Source of the DNA: Mixophyes australis
Taxonomy: Eukaryota > Chordata > Amphibia > Anura > Limnodynastidae
Direction of reading: 5' to 3'
Length of the DNA: 64,000 bases
Assembly: GCA_036250195.1 (NCBI GenBank)
Contig: JAVHZZ010000005.1
Location: 131,279,199 to 131,343,198 of the forward strand
Positions 38,160 through 50,151 of the stretch are shown here, piece by piece. The translations under genes were made by a program, and so were the position numbers. Under the pieces are notes generated by a model, which saw only the letters and a program-made list of their open reading frames with translations, ran no database searches and was not told the DNA's origin. Every line of letters starts with the position of its first letter. The stretch's first letter is position 1.

Positions 38160-39234
38160 AATGTTAGAAATGTCATGAGAAACAAGAATTATGTAAAAGG
38201 ATTGATGTTAGTCATTGTTTCCAAGAGAAAGTGAGACAGGAGTGTAAAAAAGCGTTGTTTTTGTACGGCAATGAAGAAATGACTATGTTTTGCGATTTCT
38301 CTTGCTCAGAAAGACTTAGAAAGTTGATAATTGTGGGCAATGTTAGAAATGTCATGAGAAACAAGAATTATGTAAAAGGATTGATGTAAGTCATTGTTTC
38401 CAAGAGAAAGTGAGACAGGAGTGTAAAAAAAGCCTTGTTTTTGGACGGCAATGAAGAAATGACTATCTTTTGCGATTTCTCTTGCTCAGAAAGACTTACA
38501 AAGTTGATAATTGTGGGCAATGTTATAAATGTCATGAGAAACAAGAGTTATGTAAAAGGATTGATGTAAATCATTGTTTCTAAGAGAAAGTGAGACAGGA
38601 ATGCAAAAAAGCGTTGTTTTTGTACGGCAATGAAGAAATGACTATGTTTTGCGATTTCTCTTGCTCAGAAAGACTTAGAAAGTTGATAATTGTGGGCAAT
38701 GTTAGAAATGTCATGAGAAACAAGAATTATGTAAAAGGATTGATGTAAGTCATTGTTTCCAAGAGAAAGGGAGACAGGAGTGTAAAAAAGCGTTGTCTTT
38801 GGACGGCAATGAAGAAATGACTATGTTTTGCGATTTCTCTTGCTCAGAAAGACTTAGAAAGTTGATAATTGTGGGCAATGTTAGAAATGTCATGAGAAAC
38901 AAGAATTATGTAAAAGGATTGATGTAAGTCATTGTTTCCAAGAGAAAGGGAGACAGGAGTGTAAAAAAGCGTTATCTTTGGACGGCAATGAAGAAATGAC
39001 TATGTTTTGCGATTTCTCTTGCTCAGAAAGACTTAGAAAGTTGATAATTGTGGGCAATGTTAGAAATGTCATGAGAAACAAGAATTATGTAAAAGGATTG
39101 ATGTAAATCATTGTTTCTAAGAGAAAGTGAGACAGGAATGCAAAAAAGCGTTGTTTTTGTACGGCAATGAAGAAATGACTATGTTTTGCAATTTCTCATG
39201 CTCAGAAAGACTTAGAAAGTTGATAACTGTGGGC
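38160..39234 (+). repeat. Transition zone between HOR families A and B
   Basis: Six monomers: an A18/A13 hybrid (38160), A14 with the extra A (38339), A15 (38519, with AAGAGTTATG), two A16-like monomers (38698 and 38877, the second with GCGTTATCTTT), and a b19-like monomer (39056, with GCAATT, TCTCATGC and GATAACTG). The last A-specific insertion is in the 38339 monomer and the first B-specific marker, AACAACAAT, is in the 39235 monomer. The density of private substitutions here is higher than inside the HOR units. Confidence 0.82.
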
Positions 39235-42200
39235 AATGTTAGAAATGTCATGAGAAACAACAATTATGTAAAAGAATTGATGTAAATCATTGTTTCTAAG
39301 AGAAAGTGAGACAGGAATGCAAAAAAGCGTTGTTTTTGGACGGCAATGAAGAAATGACTATCTTTTGCGATTTCTTTTGCTCAGAGAGACTTAGAAAGTT
39401 GATAATTGTGGGCGAGGTTAGAAATGTCATGAGAAACAAGAATTATGTAAAAGGATTGATGTAAGTCAATGTTTCCAAGAGAAAGGGAGACAAGAGTGTA
39501 AAAAAGCATTGTTTTTGGACGGCAATGAAGAAATGACTATCTTTTGCGATTTCTCTTGCTCAGAGAGACTTAGAAAGTTGATAATTGTGGACAATGTTAT
39601 AAATGTCATGAGAAACAAGAATTATGTAAAAGGATTGATGTAAATCATTGTTTCTAAGAGAAAGTGAGACAGGAATGCAAAAAAGCGTTGTTTTTGTACG
39701 GCAATGAAGAAATGACTATGTTTTGCGATTTCTCTTGCTCAGAAAGACTTAGAAAGTTGATAATTGTGGGCAATGTTAGAAATGTCATGAGAAACAAGAA
39801 TTATGTAAAAGGATTAATGTAAGTCATTGTTTCCAAGAGAAAGTGAGACAGGAGTGTAAAAAAGCCTTGTTTTTGGACGGCAATGAAGAAATGACTATCT
39901 TTTGCGATTTCTCTTGCTCAGAAAGACTTACAAAGTTGATAATTGTGGGCAATGTTATAAATGTCATGAGAAACAAGAATTATGTAAAAGGATTGATGTA
40001 AATCATTGTTTCTAAGAGAAAGTGAGACAGGAATGCAATAAAGCGTTGTTTTTGTACGGCAATGAAGAAATGACTATGTTTTGCGATTTCTCTTGCTCAG
40101 AAAGACTTAGAAAGTTGATAATTGTGGACAATGTTAGAAATGTCATGAGAAACAAGAATTATGTAAAAGGATTGATGTAAGTCATTGTTTCCAAGAGAAA
40201 GGGAGACAGGAGTGTAAAAAAGCGTTGTTTTTGGACGGCAATGAAGAAATGACTATCTTTTCCGATTTCTCTTGCTCAGAGAGACTTAGAAAGTTGATAA
40301 TTGTGGTCGATGTTAGAAATGTCATGAGAAACAAGAATTATGTAAAAGGATTTATGTTAGTCATTGTTTCCAAGAGAAAGTGAGACAGGAGTGTAAAAAA
40401 GCCTTGTTTTTGGACGGCAATGAAGAAATGACTATCTTTTGCGATTTCTCTTGCTCAGAAAGACTTAGAAAGTTGATAATTGTGGGCAATGTTAGAAATG
40501 TCATGAGAAACAAGAATTATGTAAAAGGATTTATGTTAGTCATTGTTTCCAAGAGAAAGTGAGACTGGAGTGTAAAAAAGCGTTCTTTTTGGACGGCAAT
40601 GAAGAAATGACTATGTTTTGCAATTTCTCCTGCTCAGAAAGACTTAGAAAGTTGATAATTGTGGGCAATGTTAGAAATGTCATGAGAAACAAGAATTATG
40701 TAAAAGAATTGATGTAAGTCATTGTTTCTAAGAGAAAGTGAGACAGGAATGCAAAAAAGCGTTGTTTTTGGACGGCAATGAAGAAATGACTATCTTTTGC
40801 GATTTCTTTTGCTCAGAGAGACTTAGAAAGTTGATAATTGTGGGCGATGTTAGAAATGTCATGAGAAACAAGAATTATGTAAAAGGATTGATGTTAGTCA
40901 TTGTTTCCAAGAGAAAGGGAGACAGGAGTGTAAAAAAGCGTTGTTTTTGGACGGCAATGAAGAAATGACTATGTTTTGCGATTTCTCTTGCTCAGAGAGA
41001 CTTAGAAAGTTGATAATTGTGGGCAATGTTATAAATGTCATGAGAAACAAGAATTATGTAAAAGGATTGATGTAAATCATTGTTTCTAAGAGAAAGGGAG
41101 ACAGGAATGCAAAAAAGCGTTGTTTTTGTACGGCAATGAAGAAATGACTATGTTTTGCGATTTCTCTTGCTCAGAAAGACTTAGAAAGTTCATAATTGTG
41201 GGCAATGTTAGAAATGTCATGAGAAACAAGAATTATGTAAAAGGATTGATGTAAGTCATTGTTTCCAAGAGAAAGTGAGACAGGAGTGTAAAAAAGCCTT
41301 GTTTTTGGACGGCAATGAAGAAATGACTATCTTTTGCGATTTCTCTTGCTCAGAAAGACTTACAAAGTTGATAATTGTGGGCAATGTTATATATGTCATG
41401 AGAAACAAGAATTATGTAAAAGGATTGATGTAAATCATTGTTTCTAAGAGAAAGGGAGACAGGAGTGTAAAAAAGCGTTGTCTTTGGACGGCAATGAAGA
41501 AATGACTATGTTTTGCGATTTCTCTTGCTCAGGAAGACTTAGAAAGTTGATAATTGTGGGCAATGTTAGAAATGTCATGAGAAACAAGAATTATGTAAAA
41601 GGATTGATGTAAGTCATTGTTTCCAAGAGAAAGGGAGACAGGAGTGTAAAAAAGCCTTGTTTTTGTACGGCAATGAAGAAATGACTATGTTTTGCGATTT
41701 CTCTTGCTCAGAAAGACTTAGGAAGTTGATAATTGTGGGCAATGTTAGAAATGTCATGAGAAACAAGAATTATGTAAAAGGATTGATGTAAGTCATTGTT
41801 TCCAAGAGAAAGGGAGACAGGAGTGTAAAAAAGCGTTGTCTTTGGACGGCAATGAAGAAATGACTATGTTTTGCGATTTCTCTTGCTCAGGAAGACTTAG
41901 AAAGTTGATAATTGTGGGCAATGTTAGAAATGTCATGAGAAACAAGAATTATGTAAAAGGATTGATGTAAGTCATTGTTTCCAAGAGAAAGGGAGACAGG
42001 AGTGTAAAAAAGCCTTGTTTTTGGACGGCAATGAAGAAATGACTATCTTTTGCGATTTCTCTTGCTCAGAAAGACTTAGGAAGTTGATAATTGTGGGCAA
42101 TGTTAGAAATGTCATGAGAAACAAGAATTATGTAAAAGGATTGATGTAAGTCATTGTTTCCAAGAGAAAGGGAGACAGGAGTGTAAAAAAGCCTTGTTTT

Positions 42201-42814
42201 TGGACGGCAATGAAGAAATGACTATCTTTTGCGATTTCTCTTGCTCAGAAAGACTTAGAAAGTTGATAATTGTGGGCGAGGTTAGAAATGTCATGAGAAA
42301 CAAGAATTATGTAAAAGGATTGATGTTAGTCATTGTTTCCAAGAGAAAGGGAGACAGGAGTGTAAAAAAGCGTTGTTTTTGGACGGCAATGAAGAAATGA
42401 CTATGTTTTGCGATTTCTCTTGCTCAGAAAGACTTAGAAAGTTGATAATTGTGGGCAATGTTAGAAATGTCATGAGAAACAAGAATTATGTAAAAGGATT
42501 GATGTAAGTCATTGTTTCCAAGAGAAAGTGAGACAGGAGTGTAAAAAAGCCTTGTTTTTGGACGGCAATGAAGAAATGACTATCTTTTGCGATTTCTCTT
42601 GCTCAGATAGACTTAGAAAGTTGATAATTGTGGGCAATGTTATAAATGTCATGAGAAACAAGAATTATGTAAAAGGATTGATGTAAATCATTGTTTCTAA
42701 GAGAAAGTGAGACAGGAATGCAAAAAAGCGTTGTTTTTGTACGGCAATGAAGAAATGACTATGTTTTGCAATTTCTCTTGCTCAGAAAGACTTAGAAAGT
42801 TGATAATTGTGGGC
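39235..42814 (+). repeat. HOR family B, unit 1 (20 monomers)
   Basis: The order is b1-b12, a b13/b14 fusion (41383), an extra monomer (41562, GCCTTG with TGTACGG), b14-b19. Markers: b1 AACAACAAT and GAATTG then GGCGAGG, b2 AGTCAATG with CAAGAGTGT and GCATTG, b4 GGATTAATG, b6 TTTTCCGATT then GGTCGATG, b7 and b8 GGATTTATG, b9 TTTCTTTTGC then GGCGATG, b11 TTCATAATT, b14 GTTGTCTTT, b16 leads to GGCGAGG, b19 GCAATT. Private: GTGGACAATG twice, and TATATATG in the 41383 monomer. Length is 20 x 179 exactly. Confidence 0.86.
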
Positions 42815-45800
42815 AATGTTAGAAATGTCATGAGAAACAACAATTATGTAAAAGAATTGAAGTAAATCATTGTTTCTAAGAGAAAGTGAGACAGGAATGC
42901 AAAAAAGCGTTGTTTTTGGACGGCAATGAAGAAATGACTATCTTTTGCGATTTCTTTTGCTCAGAGAGACTTAGAAAGTTGATAATTGTGGGCGAGGTTA
43001 GAAATGTCATGAGAAACAAGAATTATGTAAAAGGATTGATGTAAGTCAATGTTTCCAAGAGAAAGGGAGACAAGAGTGTAAAAAAGCATTGTTTTTGGAC
43101 GGCAATGAAGAAATGACTATCTTTTGCGATTTCTCTTGCTCAGAGAGACTTAGAAAGTTGATAATTGTGGGCAATGTTATAAATGTCATGAGAAACAAGA
43201 ATTATGTAAAAGGATTGATGTAAATCATTGTTTCTAAGAGAAAGTGAGACAGGAATGCAAAAAAGCGTTGTTTTTGTACGGCAATGAAGAAATGACTATG
43301 TTTTGCGATTTCTCTTGCTCAGAAAGACTTAGAAAGTTGATAATTGTGGGCAATGTTAGAAATGTCATGAGAAACAAGAATTATGTAAAAGGATTAATGT
43401 AAGTCATTGTTTCCAAGAGAAAGTTAGACAGGAGTGTAAAAAAGCCTTGTTTTTGGACGGCAATGAAGAAATGACTATCTTTTGCGATTTCTCTTGCTCA
43501 GAAAGACTTACAAAGTTGATAATTGTGGGCAATGTTATAAATGTCATGAGAAACAAGAATTATGTAAAAGGATTGATGTAAATCATTGTTTCTAAGAGAA
43601 AGTGAGACAGGAATGCAAAAAAGCGTTGTTTTTGTACGGCAATGAAGAAATGACTATGTTTTGCGATTTCTCCTGCTCAGAAAGACTTAGAAAGTTGATA
43701 ATTGTGGGCAATGTTAGAAATGTCATGAGAAACAAGAATTATGTAAAAGGATTGATGTAAGTCATTGTTTCCAAGAGAAAGGGAGACAGGAGTGTAAAAA
43801 AGCGTTGTTTTTGGACGGCAATGAAGAAATGACTATCTTTTCCGATTTCTCTTGCTCAGAGAGACTTAGAAAGTTGATAATTGTGGTCGATGTTAGAAAT
43901 GTCATGAGAAACAAGAATTGTGTAAAAGGATTTATGTTAGTCATTGTTTCCAAGAGAAAGTGAGACAGGAGTGTAAAAAAGCCTTGTTTTTGGACGGCAA
44001 TGAAGAAATGACTATCTTTTGCGATTTCTCTTGCTCAGAAAGACTTAGAAAGTTGATAATTGTGGGCAATGTTAGAAATGTCATGAGAAACAAGAATTAT
44101 GTAAAAGGATTGATGTAAATCATTGTTTCTAAGAGAAAGTGAGACAGGAATGCAAAAAAGCGTTGTTTTTGTACGGCAATGAAGAAATGACTATGTTTTG
44201 CGATTTCTCTTGCTCAGAAAGACTTAGAAAGTTGATAATTGTGGACAATGTTAGAAATGTCATGAGAAACAAGAATTATGTAAAAGGATTGATGTAAGTC
44301 ATTGTTTCCAAGAGAAAGGGAGACAGGAGTGTAAAAAAGCGTTGTTTTTGGACGGCAATGAAGAAATGACTATCTTTTCCGATTTCTCTTGCTCAGAGAG
44401 ACTTAGAAAGTTGATAATTGTGGTCGATGTTAGAAATGTCATGAGAAACAAGAATTATGTAAAAGGATTTATGTTAGTCATTGTTTCCAAGAGAAAGTGA
44501 GACAGGAGTGTAAAAAAGCCTTGTTTTTGGACGGCAATGAAGAAATGACTATCTTTTGCGATTTCTCTTGCTCAGAAAGACTTAGAAAGTTGATAATTGT
44601 GGGCAATGTTAGAAATGTCATGAGAAACAAGAATTATGTAAAAGGATTTATGTTAGTCATTGTTTCCAAGAGAAAGTGAGACTGGAGTGTAAAAAAGCGT
44701 TCTTTTTGGACGGCAATGAAGAAATGACTATGTTTTGCAATTTCTCCTGCTCAGAAAGACTTAGAAAGTTGATAATTGTGGGCAATGTTAGAAATGTCAT
44801 GAGAAACAAGAATTATGTAAAAGAATTGATGTAAGTCATTGTTTCTAAGAGAAAGTGAGACAGGAATGCAAAAAAGCGTTGTTTTTGGACGGCAATGAAG
44901 AAATGACTATCTTTTGCGATTTCTTTTGCTCAGAGAGACTTAGAAAGTTGATAATTGTGGGCGATGTTAGAAATGTCATGAGAAACAAGAATTATGTAAA
45001 AGGATTGATGTTAGTCATTGTTTCCAAGAGAAAGGGAGACAGGAGTGTAAAAAAGCGTTGTTTTTGGACGGCAATGAAGAAATGACTATGTTTTGCGATT
45101 TCTCTTGCTCAGAGAGACTTAGAAAGTTGATAATTGTGGGCAATGTTATAAATGTCATGAGAAACAAGAATTATGTAAAAGGATTGATGTAAATCATTGT
45201 TTCTAAGAGAAAGGGAGACAGGAATGCAAAAAAGCGTTGTTTTTGTACGGCAATGAAGAAATGACTATGTTTTGCGATTTCTCTTGCTCAGAAAGACTTA
45301 GAAAGTTCATAATTGTGGGCAATGTTAGAAATGTCATGAGAAACAAGAATTATGTAAAAGGATTGATGTAAGTCATTGTTTCCAAGAGAAAGTGAGACAG
45401 GAGTGTAAAAAAGCCTTGTTTTTGGACGGCAATGAAGAAATGACTATCTTTTGCGATTTCTCTTGCTCAGAAAGACTTACAAAGTTGATAATTGTGGGCA
45501 ATGTTATATATGTCATGAGAAACAAGAATTATGTAAAAGGATTGATGTAAATCATTGTTTCTAAGAGAAAGGGAGACAGGAATGCAAAAAAGCGTTGTTT
45601 TTGTACGGCAATGAAGAAATGACTATGTTTTGCGATTTCTCTTGCTCAGAAAGACTTAGAAAGTTGATAATTGTGGGCAATGTTAGAAATGTCATGAGAA
45701 ACAAGAATTATGTAAAAGGATTGATGTAAGTCATTGTTTCCAAGAGAAAGGGAGACAGGAGTGTAAAAAAGCGTTGTCTTTGGACGGCAATGAAGAAATG

Positions 45801-46752
45801 ACTATGTTTTGCGATTTCTCTTGCTCAGGAAGACTTAGAAAGTTGATAATTGTGGGCAATGTTAGAAATGTCATGAGAAACAAGAATTATGTAAAAGGAT
45901 TGATGTAAGTCATTGTTTCCAAGAGAAAGGGAGACAGGAGTGTAAAAAAGCCTTGTTTTTGGACGGCAATGAAGAAATGACTATCTTTTGCGATTTCTCT
46001 TGCTCAGAAAGACTTAGGAAGTTGATAATTGTGGGCAATGTTAGAAATGTCATGAGAAACAAGAATTATGTAAAAGGATTGATGTAAGTCATTGTTTCCA
46101 AGAGAAAGGGAGACAGGAGTGTAAAAAAGCCTTGTTTTTGGACGGCAATGAAGAAATGACTATCTTTTGCGATTTCTCTTGCTCAGAAAGACTTAGAAAG
46201 TTGATAATTGTGGGCGAGGTTAGAAATGTCATGAGAAACAAGAATTATGTAAAAGGATTGATGTTAGTCATTGTTTCCAAGAGAAAGGGAGACAGGAGTG
46301 TAAAAAAGCGTTGTTTTTGGACGGCAATGAAGAAATGACTATGTTTTGCGATTTCTCTTGCTCAGAAAGACTTAGAAAGTTGATAATTGTGGGCAATGTT
46401 AGAAATGTCATGAGAAACAAGAATTATGTAAAAGGATTGATGTAAGTCATTGTTTCCAAGAGAAAGTGAGACAGGAGTGTAAAAAAGCCTTGTTTTTGGA
46501 CGGCAATGAAGAAATGACTATCTTTTGCGATTTCTCTTGCTCAGATAGACTTAGAAAGTTGATAATTGTGGGCAATGTTATAAATGTCATGAGAAACAAG
46601 AATTATGTAAAAGGATTGATGTAAATCATTGTTTCTAAGAGAAAGTGAGACAGGAATGCAAAAAAGCGTTGTTTTTGTACGGCAATGAAGAAATGACTAT
46701 GTTTTGCAATTTCTCTTGCTCAGAAAGACTTAGAAAGTTGATAATTGTGGGC
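42815..46752 (+). repeat. HOR family B, unit 2 (22 monomers)
   Basis: This is the fullest B unit: b1-b7, then b5-b7 again (44068-44604), b8-b19. That is a 19-monomer series plus a three-monomer duplication, 3938 bp, 22 x 179 exactly. The first b7 (43889) begins with AATTGTG and the second (44426) with AATTATG. b4 reads AAGTTAGACA near 43423, and b13 has TATATATG as in unit 1. Caggaag in b14 and cagatag in b18 are shared with unit 1. Confidence 0.88.
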
Positions 46753-49700
46753 AATGTTAGAAATGTCATGAGAAACAACAATTATGTAAAAGAATTGATG
46801 TAAATCATTGTTTCTAAGAGAAAGTGAGACAGGAATGCAAAAAAGCGTTGTTTTTGGACGGCAATGAAGAAATGACTATCTTTTGCGATTTCTTTTGCTC
46901 AGAGAGACTTAGAAAGTTGATAATTGTGGGCGAGGTTAGAAATGTCATGAGAAACAAGAATTATGTAAAAGGATTGATGTAAGTCAATGTTTCCAAGAGA
47001 AAGGGAGACAAGAGTGTAAAAAAGCATTGTTTTTGGACGGCAATGAAGAAATGACTATCTTTTGCGATTTCTCTTGCTCAGAGAGACTTAGAAAGTTGAT
47101 AATTGTGGGCAATGTTATAAATGTCATGAGAAACAAGAATTATGTAAAAGGATTGATGTAAATCATTGTTTCTAAGAGAAAGTGAGACAGGAATGCAAAA
47201 AAGCGTTGTTTTTGTACGGCAATGAAGAAATGACTATGTTTTGCGATTTCTCTTGCTCAGAAAGACTTAGAAAGTTGATAATTGTGGGCAATGTTAGAAA
47301 TGTCATGAGAAACAAGAATTATGTAAAAGGATTAATGTAAGTCATTGTTTCCAAGAGAAAGTGAGACAGGAGTGTAAAAAAGCCTTGTTTTTGGACGGCA
47401 ATGAAGAAATGACTATCTTTTGCGATTTCTCTTGCTCAGAAAGACTTACAAAGTTGATAATTGTGGGCAATGTTATAAATGTCATGAGAAACAAGAATTA
47501 TGTAAAAGGATTGATGTAAATCATTGTTTCTAAGAGAAAGTGAGACAGGAATGCAAAAAAGCGTTGTTTTTGTACGGCAATGAAGAAATGACTATGTTTT
47601 GCGATTTCTCCTGCTCAGAAAGACTTAGAAAGTTGATAATTGTGGGCAATGTTAGAAATGTCATGAGAAACAAGAATTATGTAAAAGGATTGATGTAAGT
47701 CATTGTTTCCAAGAGAAAGGGAGACAGGAGTGTAAAAAAGCGTTGTTTTTGGACGGCAATGAAGAAATGACTATCTTTTCCGATTTCTCTTGCTCAGAGA
47801 GACTTAGAAAGTTGATAATTGTGGTCGATGTTAGAAATGTCATGAGAAACAAGAATTGTGTAAAAGGATTTATGTTAGTCATTGTTTCCAAGAGAAAGTG
47901 AGACAGGAGTGTAAAAAAGCCTTGTTTTTGGACGGCAATGAAGAAATGACTATCTTTTGCGATTTCTCTTGCTCAGAAAGACTTAGAAAGTTGATAATTG
48001 TGGGCAATGTTAGAAATGTCATGAGAAACAAGAATTATGTAAAAGAATTGATGTAAGTCATTGTTTCTAAGAGAAAGTGAGACAGGAATGCAAAAAGCGT
48101 TGTTTTTGGACGGCAATGAAGAAATGACTATCTTTTGCGATTTCTTTTGCTCAGAGAGACTTAGAAAGTTGATAATTGTGGGCGATGTTAGAAATGTCAT
48201 GAGAAACAAGAATTATGTAAAAGGATTGATGTTAGTCATTGTTTCCAAGAGAAAGGAAGACAGGAGTGTAAAAAAGCGTTGTTTTTGGACGGCAATGAAG
48301 AAATGACTATCTTTTGCGATTTCTCTTGCTCAGAAAGACTTAGGAAGTTGATAATTGTGGGCAATGTTAGAAATGTCATGAGAAACAAGAATTATGTAAA
48401 AGGATTGATGTAAGTCATTGTTTCCAAGAGAAAGGGAGACAGGAGTGTAAAAAAGCATTGTTTTTGGACGGCAATGAAGAAATGACTATCTTTTGCGATT
48501 TCTCTTGCTCAGAGAGACTTAGAAAGTTGATAATTGTGGGCAATGTTATAAATGTCATGAGAAACAAGAATTATGTAAAAGGATTGATGTAAATCATTGT
48601 TTCTAAGAGAAAGTGAGACAGGAATGCAAAAAAGCGTTGTTTTTGTACGGCAATGAAGAAATGACTATGTTTTGCGATTTCTCTTGCTCAGAAAGACTTA
48701 GAAAGTTCATAATTGTGGGCAATGTTAGAAATGTCATGAGAAACAAGAATTATGTAAAAGGATTGATGTAAGTCATTGTTTCCAAGAGAAAGTGAGACAG
48801 GAGTGTAAAAAAGCCTTGTTTTTGGACGGCAATGAAGAAATGACTATCTTTTGCGATTTCTCTTGCTCAGAAAGACTTACAAAGTTGATAATTGTGGGCA
48901 ATGTTATAAATGTCATGAGAAACAAGAATTATGTAAAAGGATTGATGTAAATCATTGTTTCTAAGAGAAAGGGAGACAGGAATGCAAAAAAGCGTTGTTT
49001 TTGTACGGCAATGAAGAAATGACTATGTTTTGCGATTTCTCTTGCTCAGAAAGACTTAGAAAGTTGATAATTGTGGGCAATGTTAGAAATGTCATGAGAA
49101 ACAAGAATTATGTAAAAGGATTGATGTAAGTCATTGTTTCCAAGAGAAAGGGAGACAGGAGTGTAAAAAAGCGTTGTCTTTGGACGGCAATGAAGAAATG
49201 ACTATGTTTTGCGATTTCTCTTGCTCAGAAAGACTTAGAAAGTTGATAATTGTGGGCAATGTTAGAAATGTCATGAGAAACAAGAACTATGTAAAAGGAT
49301 TGATGTAAGTCATTGTTTCCAAGAGAAAGGGAGACAGGAGTGTAAAAAAGCCTTGTTTTTGGACGGCAATGAAGAAATGACTATCTTTTGCGATTTCTCT
49401 TGCTCAGAAAGACATAGGAAGTTGATAATTGTGGGCAATGTTAGAAATGTCATGAGAAACAAGAATTATGTAAAAGGATTGATGTAAGTCATTGTTTCCA
49501 AGAGAAAGGGAGACAGGAGTGTAAAAAAGCCTTGTTTTTGGACGGCAATGAAGAAATGACTATCTTTTGCGATTTCTCTTGCTCAGAAAGACTTAGAAAG
49601 TTGATAATTGTGGGCGAGGTTAGAAATGTCATGAGAAACAAGAATTATGTAAAAGGATTGATGTTAGTCATTGTTTCCAAGAGAAAGGGAGACAGGAGTG

Positions 49701-50151
49701 TAAAAAAGCGTTGTTTTTGGACGGCAATGAAGAAATGACTATGTTTTGCGATTTCTCTTGCTCAGAAAGACTTAGAAAGTTGATAATTGTGGGCAATGTT
49801 AGAAATGTCATGAGAAACAAGAATTATGTAAAAGGATTGATGTAAGTCATTGTTTCCAAGAGAAAGTGAGACAGGAGTGTAAAAAAGCCTTGTTTTTGGA
49901 CGGCAATGAAGAAATGACTATCTTTTGCGATTTCTCTTGCTCAGAAAGACTTAGAAAGTTGATAATTGTGGGCAATGTTATAAATGTCATGAGAAACAAG
50001 AATTATGTAAAAGGATTGATGTAAATCTTGTTTCTAAGAGAAAGTGAGACAGGAATGCAAAAAAGCGTTGTTTTTGTACGGCAATGAAGAAATGACTATG
50101 TTTTGCAATTTCTCTTGCTCAGAAAGACTTAGAAAGTTGATAATTGTGGGC
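46753..50151 (+). repeat. HOR family B, unit 3 (19 monomers)
   Basis: The order is b1-b7, b9, b10-like, a GCATTG monomer (48363), b11-b19. b8 is absent here and in all later B units. b9 (48006-48183) has lost one A (ATGCAAAAAGCG). b10 has the new marker GGAAGACAGG. b19 (49974-50151) has lost one base (AAATCTTG), a change carried by all later b19 copies. Length is 19 x 179 - 2. Confidence 0.87.
49974..50151 (+). repeat. Monomer b19 with 1-bp deletion (178 bp)
   Basis: AAATCTTGTTTC replaces AAATCATTGTTTC at about 50024. The deletion recurs in b19 at 53195, 57490, 59458 and in the partial monomer at 63932, but not in b19 of units 1 and 2 (42636, 46574). It marks the younger, right-hand part of family B. 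Confidence 0.88.
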
